NCBI RefSeq assembly: GCF_007830615.1
Contig: NZ_VLLI01000008.1
Span: 62,001-126,000, forward strand
Length of the DNA stretch: 64,000 nt
Origin: Mucilaginibacter frigoritolerans
GTDB lineage: Bacteria; Bacteroidota; Bacteroidia; Sphingobacteriales; Sphingobacteriaceae
Direction of reading: 5' to 3'
Shown one piece after another: positions 17,793 to 26,803 of this stretch; positions within the stretch are counted from its first letter, which is position 1, and each line of letters starts with the position of its first letter. The translations under genes were made by a program, and so were the position numbers. Below the pieces are notes generated by a model. The model made no database searches. It was not told the origin of the DNA and was given only the letters and a program-made list of their open reading frames with translations.

Positions 17793-19037
17793 ATGCAACA
17801 GCAGGAATTAATACCTCATTTATTCAGAACAGAGTACAGTAAAATAGTTGCCGTACTGTGCCGGCGCTTTGGCTTTGAACAAATGGAAACAGCAGAGGAT
17901 ATTGCCAGTGAAACTTTCCTTACGGCGGCACAATCATGGCGCCTTAATGGTGCTCCTAAAAATCCAACGGCATGGCTTTATAGCGTGGCAAAAAATAAAG
18001 CCAAAAATCATTTGCAGCGTAACACCATTTTTGAAACTAAAGTGGCCGCAGAAATAAGAAATAATATGTCGCAGATCGATGAAAATGAAATTGATCTGTC
18101 GCCGCAAAACATTAAGGATAGCCAGTTGCAAATGATGTTTGCCATTTGCCATCCTGCTCTATCATCAGAAACGCAGATTGGCTTATCACTCAGAATTCTT
18201 TGTGGTTTCGGGATAGATGAAATTGCGGAAGCTTTTCTTACCAATAAAGAAACCATCAATAAGCGCCTGTACCGGGGCCGGGAAAAACTCCGGCAGGAAA
18301 AAATAAATATCGAATTTCCAGGCCCGACAGAAATTGATCAAAGGCTGGAAAATGTACTTACAACAATCTACCTGCTTTTTAGTGAGGGCTATTATTCAGT
18401 AAGTCAAAATAATACCCTGCGCAAAGAGCTTTGCTTTGAAGCCATGCGCCTTTGTCATATACTTATTGAAAACGAGCATACCAATAAGCCACAGGTAAAT
18501 GCCCTGCTTTCGCTCATGTATTTCCACGCTTCGCGCTTTGAAGCCAGGATAGATAAAAATGGTGACCTGGTTTTATATGACGAACAGGATACCAGCCTTT
18601 GGAATAATGAGATGATAAGTAAAGGAGCATGTTTTTTAAAATGTGCCACAGGAGGAGAGCATCTCTCCAAATATCACCTCGAAGCAGTTATCGCTTATTG
18701 GAACACTCAAAAAGCCGATACACCGGAAAAATGGGAAAATATCCTTCAACTCTATAACCGTTTACTGCAAATAGAATACTCGCCCATTGCAGCACTAAAT
18801 CGCACCTATGCACTCTCCAAAGCAAACGGAAAACAGCAGGCCATAATTGAGGCCGAAAAATTAAATCTGGTTACCAATCATTTTTATTTTGCCTTGCTTG
18901 GCGAGCTCTATACTGATATAGATAACCAAAAAGCATTACAGAATTTTCAAAAAGCGCTTTCGTTAGCAAAAACAGAGACAGATAAAAGATTAATGAGTAG
19001 GAAAATAGAGAAGCTCTTGTCTGTCATTGATCCGTAA
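17793..19037 (+). CDS. ECF42-type RNA polymerase sigma factor with C-terminal helical extension
   Basis: This 414-residue protein has sigma region 2 at about 10-80 (HLFRTEYSKIVAVLCRRFG; AEDIASETFLTAAQSWR) and region 4 at about 120-175 (LRILCGFGIDEIAEAFLTNKETINKRLYRGREKLRQ). An extension of about 230 residues follows. It is made of helices (LYLLFSEGYYS-like, LCHILIENEHTN, PEVNALLSLMYF-like, ALNRTYAL) and ends in TPR-like repeats. This layout and the YciI neighbour match the ECF42 group, in which the C-terminal extension is needed for activity and no anti-sigma factor is present. Target promoters are unknown; in known cases the DGPF genes are the main targets. Confidence 0.88.
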   Translation: MQQQELIPHLFRTEYSKIVAVLCRRFGFEQMETAEDIASETFLTAAQSWRLNGAPKNPTAWLYSVAKNKAKNHLQRNTIFETKVAAEIRNNMSQIDENEIDLSPQNIKDSQLQMMFAICHPALSSETQIGLSLRILCGFGIDEIAEAFLTNKETINKRLYRGREKLRQEKINIEFPGPTEIDQRLENVLTTIYLLFSEGYYSVSQNNTLRKELCFEAMRLCHILIENEHTNKPQVNALLSLMYFHASRFEARIDKNGDLVLYDEQDTSLWNNEMISKGACFLKCATGGEHLSKYHLEAVIAYWNTQKADTPEKWENILQLYNRLLQIEYSPIAALNRTYALSKANGKQQAIIEAEKLNLVTNHFYFALLGELYTDIDNQKALQNFQKALSLAKTETDKRLMSRKIEKLLSVIDP

Positions 19038-19113
19038 AAGGATTATTCTCACCCATATTAATTATTTTTTTATTCGGCATATCATTGTTATTTTACAACT
19101 GTAATTCAGCTAC

Positions 19114-21207
19114 GTGAAAAAAATTATAGCCGTTTTTGCTCCACTCATTTTTATCGTGTTTTTATCTGATGGCCAAACAATTGATAAGAGTGCGCATGAA
19201 GCTTTTGTGCTTACACGAATGGTTAGCAAGTTTCATGTAGATCCCCGGCCGGTTGATGAAACATTTTCTGCTAATGTGTTTTCGGGTATGTTACAAAATA
19301 CCGATCCCGATAGGATGTTTTTTACTAAAAACGATATCAGCAAACTTAGTGCTTATACTAAAATACTTGATAAAGAGATAAAACAAAGTAAAACAGGTTA
19401 TTTAACTCTTTTTGTAAATACCTATACTTTGCGTATTAAACAGACAGATACATTGATGACCGAAATCAGTAAAAAGATCATCAATTTTTATGCTGATGAA
19501 AAATTTACCGTAGCAGAGCGCGATGAATACCCAGCATCAGTGAGTGCCATGCGGCAAAAGCTGTATAAAAAAATAAAATCAGATGTATTAGATGAACTGA
19601 TGGATGATCTTCCGGCAAATTTTAAAGCGCTTCCCATCTTAAAACAAAAAAAATATGTTGACAGTGCCGGAGCGGCGGATTGCCAAAAAATAATATCTAC
19701 CCTAAAAAGAAGAATCAACAATATATTACAGAGCCAGGGTGGAGTGGCTCAATATGTTGGCAATATTTACTGCCAAACAATAGCATCATGCTTTGATCCG
19801 CATACAGAATTCTTCCCGCCCGAACAAAAAGAAAACTTTGAGAGCCATTTAGGTAAACAGCCATTTCATTTCGGTTTTAAAATTAAAGCAGATAAAAATG
19901 GAGGGGTTCTTATTGATAACCTGGAGCCTGGCAGCCCGGCATTTAAAGGTGGAAAGCTAAATAAAGGAGATAAGTTTATTGATATACAATGGGAAGGTGG
20001 CGAACAGGTAAATGTTTCCAACATGACTGAGCGGGAATTTAGTGAATTGCTGGAGGAAGACAATCACAAAAAGGCGTTGTTCACCATGAAAAAAACTGAT
20101 GGCTCTACAGCAAAAGTGTTTTTAGAAAAGGGGCAGGTTGCCGGTGACGATGATAATAAGGTGAAAAGTTTTGTTTTAAAAGGAAACAATAATACAGTCG
20201 GTTATATCTATTTACCTGCTTTTTATGAGGACTGGGATACCAATAACGATGGTCTTAATGGTTGTGCCAATGATGTGGGCCGCGAAATTCTGAAATTAAA
20301 AAAGGAAAATATAAACGGGCTGATATTGGATTTACGGTACAATGGCGGCGGTTCAACAGAAGAAGCTACAGAGCTGGCAGGTATTTTTATTGATGCCGGT
20401 CCGGTTGAACAGATAAAAGAAAAAGGGCCAAAAGTATACACCATGAAAGATGTAAACAGTGGTACTATTTATGATGGCCCGCTGGTGATTTTGGTAAACG
20501 GCTATAGTGCATCGGCTACTGAATTGATTGCTGGTACCCTGCAAGATTATAACAGGGCTGTAATTGTAGGTTCGCCTACCTACGGTAAAGCAACCGCTCA
20601 GGTGGTTTTGCCAATGGATACAACGGTAACTTTTGAAAACATGGCGCAAATGCAAACAGAAAACTACCTTAAAGTAACTGTTGGAAAGCTTTACAGGGTT
20701 AATGGAACATCTGCACAGTTTGGCGGGGTAAAGCCTGATATTGTTTTACCCGATATTTTGGATGCATACATAACTAAAGAAGCTGATGAGCCTTATGCTT
20801 TACGTCCTAATGTAATTGAAGCCAATAAATATTATCAGCCATATGCACCTTTACCTTTAAAAGCATTGGCCGCTGGTGTACAAACAGAAATTGATACCAA
20901 TAAGTACTTTAACGCGGTTAAAAAATTGACGGCTAATTTAAAGCAGCAAAAGCAGGAAAAAGATATTCCACTTAATTTTAATGAAGCACTGGCCGATAAT
21001 GATGCTGATTTAAAAGACAATGAAAATACTACCATTCCTGATGTAGCATCAAAAAAATATACCGTGCAAAATAACCAATATGAAGCAGCCCGGATGGAGG
21101 CTGATGACTATTTTAAAGAAGTAAATGAAGAGTTTACCCATCAGATAGCAATTGATCCATATATAAGTATTGCTTATGACGTGCTGACCAAATTAAAAAC
21201 ACCATAA
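19114..21207 (+). CDS. Carboxy-terminal processing protease, Prc/Tsp-type (peptidase S41)
   Basis: This 697-residue protein is exported (signal to about residue 20). It has the N-terminal helical domain of Prc, then DPHTEFFPPEQKENF, a PDZ domain at about 250-335 (FGFKIKADKNGGVLIDNLEPGS) and the S41 core. The likely catalytic residues are S467 in GYSASATE, D478 in LQDYN and K492 in YGKATAQ, matching the spacing of E. coli Prc (Ser + 11 Asp + 25 Lys). A C-terminal DUF3340-like region follows. It degrades periplasmic proteins from their C-termini. The start is a GTG at 19114; no in-frame ATG lies near. A secreted helical protein gene follows after 20 bases and probably shares its transcript. Confidence 0.93.
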   Translation: MKKIIAVFAPLIFIVFLSDGQTIDKSAHEAFVLTRMVSKFHVDPRPVDETFSANVFSGMLQNTDPDRMFFTKNDISKLSAYTKILDKEIKQSKTGYLTLFVNTYTLRIKQTDTLMTEISKKIINFYADEKFTVAERDEYPASVSAMRQKLYKKIKSDVLDELMDDLPANFKALPILKQKKYVDSAGAADCQKIISTLKRRINNILQSQGGVAQYVGNIYCQTIASCFDPHTEFFPPEQKENFESHLGKQPFHFGFKIKADKNGGVLIDNLEPGSPAFKGGKLNKGDKFIDIQWEGGEQVNVSNMTEREFSELLEEDNHKKALFTMKKTDGSTAKVFLEKGQVAGDDDNKVKSFVLKGNNNTVGYIYLPAFYEDWDTNNDGLNGCANDVGREILKLKKENINGLILDLRYNGGGSTEEATELAGIFIDAGPVEQIKEKGPKVYTMKDVNSGTIYDGPLVILVNGYSASATELIAGTLQDYNRAVIVGSPTYGKATAQVVLPMDTTVTFENMAQMQTENYLKVTVGKLYRVNGTSAQFGGVKPDIVLPDILDAYITKEADEPYALRPNVIEANKYYQPYAPLPLKALAAGVQTEIDTNKYFNAVKKLTANLKQQKQEKDIPLNFNEALADNDADLKDNENTTIPDVASKKYTVQNNQYEAARMEADDYFKEVNEEFTHQIAIDPYISIAYDVLTKLKTP

Positions 21208-21227
21208 AAATAAACCTGAATAAGTAC

Positions 21228-22280
21228 ATGAAAAAACTATTTACCTACTACCTTATACTATCGGCCACCATGCTTGCCACTATAAAAACAGCTAAAGCCC
21301 AGGATGCGACTGCGGATCCAGGTAGTTATATGAATTCGATAAGCAATGCTGAAACATTGATGAATAAATCATACATGGCATACGTGAGCGCGGCGGCACA
21401 TAGCAGCCGTAAAAGAAAAATTGAAAAACTGCGGGGGAAGGCTGTTGATGATATTGTTACTTGTCAAAACACTATAAATTACCTGCCGGCTTATAAAGGT
21501 GATAATACTTTGCGCCAAAGCAGTTTAAACTATGTGCAGCTTTGTTATAAGATATTTAATGAAGACTATGCCCATATTGTAAATATGGAAGATATAGCCG
21601 AAAGAAGCTACGACGAGATGCAGGCTTACCTGTTATTACAGCAAGCTACCAATGATACACTGGAAGTGGCCATTACGCGGATTAATAAGGCACAGGATAA
21701 ATTTGCTGCCAAATACAATGTAACCATTACTTCAGAAAAATCAGAACTGGGTGAAAAAATGGAAGCAACCGGCAGACAAAGTAAATACCGTGATAAAGTT
21801 TACTTGCTATTTTATAAATGTAATTGGGAAGATAACCAGTTGACCAATGCCATGAATGAAAAAAATGTAACTAAAGTTGAACAGGTGCGCAACTCATTAG
21901 GCAAGTTTGCAAACGAAGGGCTTAAAGACCTTGATACTTTACAGGCATTTGAAAATGATGGTTCTTTAGCCAATGCCTGCAGGCAGGCGCTAACCTTTTA
22001 TAAGAGTGAAGCAGAAACACAAGTCCCGCAGCTTACTGATTTTTATTTAAAGGAAGAGAACTTCCAAAAATTAAAAACAGCTTTTGAAGCGAAGTCACAA
22101 AGTGAAAGGACACAGCAGGATGTAGATGCTTATAATAAAGGCGTTAACGATATGAATGCTGGCGTAAACTCCTTTAATCAGATTAATGCTGATTTAAATA
22201 GTGGAAGAAGTGACGTTATTAACACCTGGAATGCTACCGAAAAAGCATTTATTGACGCACATACGCCCTACTATAAATAA
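21228..22280 (+). CDS. Secreted helical protein, LIC11966-like
   Basis: This 350-residue protein has a signal peptide (to AKAQD, residue 25) and is almost entirely helical and charged. The segments SYMNSISNAETLMNKSYMAYVSAAAHS and RKRKIEKLRGKAVDDI recall the LIC11966 surface-protein group of Leptospira and Bacteroidota, whose function is unknown. That match is from memory of the family and is uncertain. It lies 20 bases after the Prc-type protease, so it may be a partner, adaptor or substrate, as adaptor proteins are known for Prc enzymes. The gene is closed by the terminator at 22341. Confidence 0.6.
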   Translation: MKKLFTYYLILSATMLATIKTAKAQDATADPGSYMNSISNAETLMNKSYMAYVSAAAHSSRKRKIEKLRGKAVDDIVTCQNTINYLPAYKGDNTLRQSSLNYVQLCYKIFNEDYAHIVNMEDIAERSYDEMQAYLLLQQATNDTLEVAITRINKAQDKFAAKYNVTITSEKSELGEKMEATGRQSKYRDKVYLLFYKCNWEDNQLTNAMNEKNVTKVEQVRNSLGKFANEGLKDLDTLQAFENDGSLANACRQALTFYKSEAETQVPQLTDFYLKEENFQKLKTAFEAKSQSERTQQDVDAYNKGVNDMNAGVNSFNQINADLNSGRSDVINTWNATEKAFIDAHTPYYK

Positions 22281-22340
22281 GCAAAGAGCCGTATAAGTGG
22301 GGCCAACTTCCCCAACTTGGCTGCCGGATAAATAAAGAAA

Positions 22341-22377
22341 AAGAGGCCGTTCTCAAATCATGAGAAGGCCTCTTTTT
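22341..22377 (+). terminator. Rho-independent terminator
   Basis: AAGAGGCC-G-TTCTCA pairs with TGAGAA-GGCCTCTT around AATCA, followed by a T run. It closes the protease and LIC11966-like unit and reads equally well on the minus strand. Confidence 0.88.
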
Positions 22378-22633
22378 TGTTACAGCAAACCTAACCTGCC
22401 TTACTTTGTATAAGTTGCTTTTAAACTAAGTGTTTGATTTTTTGGCATTGTATTGCTGTTTTTTTTAGTTTTAATAATCTATTGAGACATTATTTTAAAT
22501 AAATTATAGTAAAAGTTAAATTGATTGATAAAAAAGCTTACTTAGCTATTTTTTGATGTTTTTTGTTGAGTTATTTTACCTATTTTTTATCAAATATTGA
22601 CTTTTGTTGAAATTTTTACTGAAAAATGCATTT

Positions 22634-22669
22634 ATTTTTCATTGTAATGTAAATATTACAATGAAAAAT
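22634..22669. promoter_or_regulatory. Perfect 15-bp dyad upstream of a TonB-dependent receptor
   Basis: ATTTTTCATTGTAAT at 22634-22648 and ATTACAATGAAAAAT at 22655-22669 are exact reverse complements separated by six bases. The dyad ends 51 bases before the ATG at 22721. With so little GC it is a poor terminator, so an operator for a dimeric regulator is the better guess. No matching copy was seen elsewhere in the window. Confidence 0.6.
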
Positions 22670-22720
22670 TTGTAATTTTAAATAATTGACCAAACTAATC
22701 TTTCAATTAAATTAAAAACT

Positions 22721-25624
22721 ATGAATTTAAAATTACATTTTTTGTTATTTATGGCATTCCTAATGTTTTCTGTTTCTGTTTTTGCACAAAAAATAACAGG
22801 TACTGTAACAGGGGGTGGCCAAACAGTAATCGGTGGGGCAGTCAAGGCCAGCCCATCTGGCGTGGGTACCTCAACCGGTGTTGATGGTAAGTATAGTCTT
22901 GCCCTAAAACCAGGTACTTACCAGGTAACCTTTTCGGCTATTGGTTTTCAGCCTAAAACTATAGCCGTTCAACTAGCTGCAGGCGACAGCAAAGTGCTGG
23001 ATGTTGATTTGGCTGTTTCGTCCGAATCATTAAAAGAAGTAGTTGTAGTGGGTGGCCGTGGAGCGCCCCGCAGCAAACTGGAGTCGGCAGTGCCGGTTGA
23101 TGTTATTAATATCAATAGTATTAATGAATCAACCGCCAAGCCCGATTTGATGAGCCAGTTGAACCAGAATGTTCCTTCATTTAACTACAACAAGCAATCA
23201 GGTGCTGATGGTGCTGATGCAATTGACTTTGCCAGCTTGCGTGGATTGGGTTATGATCAAACATTGGTTTTGGTTAATGGTATACGCCGTCATATGTCAG
23301 CCTATGTTGATGCGGGGCAATCTGCTCGTGGTCGAGGCAATAGCGGTACCGACTTAAACGCTATACCTGAAAATGCCATTGACCACGTTGAAATTTTGCG
23401 CGACGGTGCATCTGCCCAATACGGTTCAGATGCGATTGCCGGGGTAATCAACATCGTTCTGAAAAAAGACATCAATCATTTAACCTTTGATGCCGGGTTT
23501 AGTGGTTATGATGATCAAAAATACAATACACTAAGCTATTCTGATCCAAAAGCATACTATACAGGTAAAAAATTCGATGGTCAAACCCTTACACTTGGTG
23601 CCGACTATGGTATTGCTGTTGGTAAAAATGGAGGCTTTTTAAATATTGGTGGTAACTATGAAGATCAGGGCAAAACCTTCAGATATGCACCTGATTTGGC
23701 CATTAGCCGCGAGCGTAGAGCTTTTGGTGATGGTTCAATAGCCCTGGGTGGCGGCATGTTTAATATGGAAGTGCCTATTAAAGGTACCAATACAACATTC
23801 TTTGCTTTTGGTGGCTATAACTATAAACACTCACAGGTATATGCTTATACCCGTAGCTGGAACTATGACAATGGTCTTCGTGCCAATGCAACAAAATTCC
23901 CTACCGATCCTGTAACAGGCGACCTGATTTTTGTACCTGGTATAATGAAAGTAGATGCTCCTGATGGCACACCTTTTAATGCCGATAATGTTTACTATAA
24001 TCCGGAAGAAGATGTTTATATAAAAGATGAATCAGCTGCTTTTGGTTTTAGAGGCAAAACAGATGATGATTGGCAATGGAGTGTAAGCAATAATACCGGG
24101 CGTAATGATTTTCATTACTATGGCGAAAATACCTTCAACGCTGCATTGATTGTTGTTCCGGGGCAGCCGATACAAACCCGGTTTAATGATGGTGGCTTTA
24201 ATTACTTACAAAATACTACCAATGCGGATATAACCAAACGTTTTGCTGGTGTTGCACAAGGATTGCAACTTTCGTTTGGTGGTGAAGTAAGATATGAGCG
24301 CTACCAGATTTATGCTGGCGAGCCAAATTCGTACATTGGAGCTACAGACCCGGTTCCGGTTACTGTTGATGGTGTAACAACTCTTGAGGTAAAAGCTTCC
24401 GGCTCTGAAGGGTATCCTGGATATTCGCCAACTGATGCTCGCATAGCTGACCGCGCTTCTGAAGGGGCATATTCAGAAATTTCTTTGGATGTTACCAAAA
24501 AATGGCTGATTGATTTAGCCGAACGTTTTGAAAACTATGATGACTTTGGGTTTGTTGGTACCGAGAAATTTGCAACCCGCTACAAGCTTGCTGATAACTT
24601 TAACCTGCGTGGTTCAATAAGCACTGGTTTCCGTGCACCGAGCTTACAACAAATGAACTTCAGTAATACCAATACCGAAATTGTAAATGGTAACCTGGTT
24701 TATACTAAAACAGTTCCTAACTATTCGCCAATTGCCAGAGCGGCCGGTATCCCTAAATTAACTCCGGAAACTTCAACCAACTACAGTTTAGGCTTTACCT
24801 GGGCACCAATTCCTCAGTTAAATGTTTCTGTTGATGGTTATGATGTTAAAATTAAAAACAGAATTGTGTTCTCTGGTCAGTATGCAGAAGGCGATCCATC
24901 ATTTGGTGATCCCAATACACCCGGAACTTTAAATAACCTGTTATTAGCCAGCCAGGTTGCCCAGGCTTCGTTTTATACCAACGCTGTAAATACTACAAAT
25001 ACAGGTGTTGACATTGTTGTTGATTACAAAACCCGTTGGGAAAAACAACACTTTAATGTAACCTTTGCAGGCAATATTCAGCATGTGGCTATCAATCAAA
25101 TCAATGTGCCTTCAACCTTTAAAGGTTCAGCAAGTGATAGTGCAATATTCTTTTCAGACAGAGAGCAATATTTCCTTAAATATGCAGCACCAACCGCTAA
25201 GCTAAACCTTAGTTTAGAATATGGTATTGCAAAGTGGGCTTTCGGAACACGCTTTACTTACTATGGTACAGTTAAAGAATTAGGTTTTGGTGAAGTAGCA
25301 GCACCTGCCAATGCTCCTGATAAGTTTTTCCCTTATGTAGATTTGGATAATGGCGGCGGTGCAGTGCCTGAAATATTTGTTTTCCATCCAAAAGTAACTA
25401 CCGATATTTATGCTACTTTAAAAGTGACCAAAAATATATCATGGTATATAGGAGTCGACAATTTATTTAACGTACACCCTGATGAGGCTGTGGTTAAAGG
25501 CTCTGTAAGCGCAACAAGTGGTACAAGCTCTTTTGGTGATAGTAACTCAGGCGGTCCGTTTGAATCTGTTCAAATGGGCTTCAACGGTATGAGGTTATTT
25601 ACCAAATTTAAATTTAGCTTCTAA
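22721..25624 (+). CDS. TonB-dependent receptor (no SusD partner)
   Basis: This 967-residue outer membrane receptor has a signal peptide (to FAQK, about residue 22) and a carboxypeptidase-regulatory-like domain (about 24-100, with GVGTSTGVDGKYSL and FSAIGFQPKTIAV). The plug (about 115-235) contains SLRGLGYDQTLVLVNGIRRH and ILRDGASAQYGSDAIAGVIN, and a barrel runs to the terminal FSF. The longer plug motif with NGIRRH places it among TonB receptors of the iron/cobalamin or general type rather than SusC. There is no STN domain, FecR or SusD next to it. The ligand is not predictable. It is followed by a terminator at 25648. Confidence 0.93.
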   Translation: MNLKLHFLLFMAFLMFSVSVFAQKITGTVTGGGQTVIGGAVKASPSGVGTSTGVDGKYSLALKPGTYQVTFSAIGFQPKTIAVQLAAGDSKVLDVDLAVSSESLKEVVVVGGRGAPRSKLESAVPVDVININSINESTAKPDLMSQLNQNVPSFNYNKQSGADGADAIDFASLRGLGYDQTLVLVNGIRRHMSAYVDAGQSARGRGNSGTDLNAIPENAIDHVEILRDGASAQYGSDAIAGVINIVLKKDINHLTFDAGFSGYDDQKYNTLSYSDPKAYYTGKKFDGQTLTLGADYGIAVGKNGGFLNIGGNYEDQGKTFRYAPDLAISRERRAFGDGSIALGGGMFNMEVPIKGTNTTFFAFGGYNYKHSQVYAYTRSWNYDNGLRANATKFPTDPVTGDLIFVPGIMKVDAPDGTPFNADNVYYNPEEDVYIKDESAAFGFRGKTDDDWQWSVSNNTGRNDFHYYGENTFNAALIVVPGQPIQTRFNDGGFNYLQNTTNADITKRFAGVAQGLQLSFGGEVRYERYQIYAGEPNSYIGATDPVPVTVDGVTTLEVKASGSEGYPGYSPTDARIADRASEGAYSEISLDVTKKWLIDLAERFENYDDFGFVGTEKFATRYKLADNFNLRGSISTGFRAPSLQQMNFSNTNTEIVNGNLVYTKTVPNYSPIARAAGIPKLTPETSTNYSLGFTWAPIPQLNVSVDGYDVKIKNRIVFSGQYAEGDPSFGDPNTPGTLNNLLLASQVAQASFYTNAVNTTNTGVDIVVDYKTRWEKQHFNVTFAGNIQHVAINQINVPSTFKGSASDSAIFFSDREQYFLKYAAPTAKLNLSLEYGIAKWAFGTRFTYYGTVKELGFGEVAAPANAPDKFFPYVDLDNGGGAVPEIFVFHPKVTTDIYATLKVTKNISWYIGVDNLFNVHPDEAVVKGSVSATSGTSSFGDSNSGGPFESVQMGFNGMRLFTKFKFSF

Positions 25625-25647
25625 TAAAAATTAAAATTTACTCAGCC

Positions 25648-25678
25648 AACCCTGTCTCTTTTTGAGGCGGGGTTTTTT
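25648..25678 (+). terminator. Rho-independent terminator
   Basis: AACCCTGTCTC pairs with GAGGCGGGGTT around TTTTT and is followed by TTTTTGTT. It lies 23 bases after the TonB-receptor stop. Confidence 0.85.
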
Positions 25679-25758
25679 GTTATAGCATACTTTTAATACC
25701 TAAAAACCGTTCGGCTTTGTAAAATCAATTGGTTAGTTTTATGGAGATAGTTACAGGC

Positions 25759-26664
25759 ATGAAAAAAATTACATTCGGTGTATTTCTTTTACTCCTTTTA
25801 AGCAGTTTTAAGCTAGAAGCAAGCAATTACACTTTTGGTGTACGCATTGTTGGAAAAGGAAAGCCAATGATCCTTATCCCCGGCCTTAAAGGATCAGCAG
25901 ATACTTATAATGATGTGGTGGCGCATTATAAAGATCATTATACCTGCTATGTAATTACTTTGGCCGGTTTTGCCGGGCAACCCGCTTCGGCTGAACTGAA
26001 CCATCCGTTGAAAGGGCAAAGAGATGAAATCATCCGGTATATTATTGAAAAACGCCTGCATAAGCCAGTATTGGTAGGCTTTAGTTTTGGCGGGACTTTA
26101 GCCATATGGATAGCCTCTACTCGACCCGATTTGATAGGAGCACTTATTGAATTGGATGGCGTTCCATTTGATGCCGGGATAGAAAAAAATCATGTTAATA
26201 TGGACTCTATCCGCCGGGATGCCAGGTTCAGAAATGAAAAGATTATTGATGCGCAGGCTGATTACTGGCAACATGTAGATTCTGTGCGCCACACCAAAAA
26301 GTTTCGGGAGCAGGGCTTTTTGGATATGAAGGAACTGGTAACCGATACCACCAGGATAAACCAGATATTGGATTGGGACGATTTAAGTGATTATAAAGCC
26401 AGTCGGCTAATGGTAAACGAAATGAATTCGCTCGATTTGAGAGACAGCGTGTCAAAAATAAGTTCGCCCATATTGGTGCTGGGTTCGTGGAAAGGGTGGG
26501 TTAATTTCAAAACAAAAGAAACTGTTGCAGCAAGATACCAAAAGCAATATTCACCGGCCGATAAGGTAACTATAGTTTTCTCCGAAAACGGAAAGCACTT
26601 TTTAATGTACGATGATTTTAACTGGATGATAGGGGAGATGGATAAGTTTTTAAAATCAATATAA
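25759..26664 (+). CDS. Secreted alpha/beta-hydrolase
   Basis: This 301-residue protein has a signal peptide (MKKITFGVFLLLLL to about LEAS, residue 22). The alpha/beta-hydrolase core shows the oxyanion loop PGLKGSADTY at about 41-50, the nucleophile S109 in GFSFGGTLA and a probable catalytic H280 in NGKHFLMYDD. Between strands 6 and 7 lies a charged cap (about 145-220). Family members are esterases, lipases or peptidases; this one is probably periplasmic. The ATG at 25759 was chosen since the preceding codons from 25729 and 25741 break the signal peptide. The gene stands alone between a terminator and the metallophosphoesterase group. Confidence 0.82.
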   Translation: MKKITFGVFLLLLLSSFKLEASNYTFGVRIVGKGKPMILIPGLKGSADTYNDVVAHYKDHYTCYVITLAGFAGQPASAELNHPLKGQRDEIIRYIIEKRLHKPVLVGFSFGGTLAIWIASTRPDLIGALIELDGVPFDAGIEKNHVNMDSIRRDARFRNEKIIDAQADYWQHVDSVRHTKKFREQGFLDMKELVTDTTRINQILDWDDLSDYKASRLMVNEMNSLDLRDSVSKISSPILVLGSWKGWVNFKTKETVAARYQKQYSPADKVTIVFSENGKHFLMYDDFNWMIGEMDKFLKSI

Positions 26665-26723
26665 GTGATATAACAGGCGTTTTAAATATTGGAAAAAGGC
26701 TGTTTCGTCAAGAAATTTCCGTT

Positions 26724-26757
26724 GGTTGTGTAAATAAATAGATACGTTAGGTTGTGT
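26724..26757 (+). promoter_or_regulatory. GGTTGTGT direct repeat upstream of the metallophosphoesterase
   Basis: GGTTGTGT occurs at 26724-26731 and 26750-26757, 26 bases apart start to start, within the 139-bp gap before the gene at 26804. Direct repeats at this kind of spacing are typical for LytTR-type or similar regulators. The link to the LytTR gene at 30073 is only a guess. Confidence 0.3.
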
Positions 26758-26803
26758 GACCTTTCTTAGTAGTGTAATTCAAAATCACTAAAAAAGAAAG
26801 ATC

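Larger units (their letters stand above)
22281..22720. other. 440-bp, very AT-rich intergenic region upstream of the orphan TonB receptor
   Basis: The first 100 bases hold the terminator at 22341-22377. The following 340 bases are unusually AT-rich with T runs and include the perfect 15-bp dyad at 22634-22669. No open frame of note was seen. The region probably controls the receptor gene at 22721. Confidence 0.6.
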
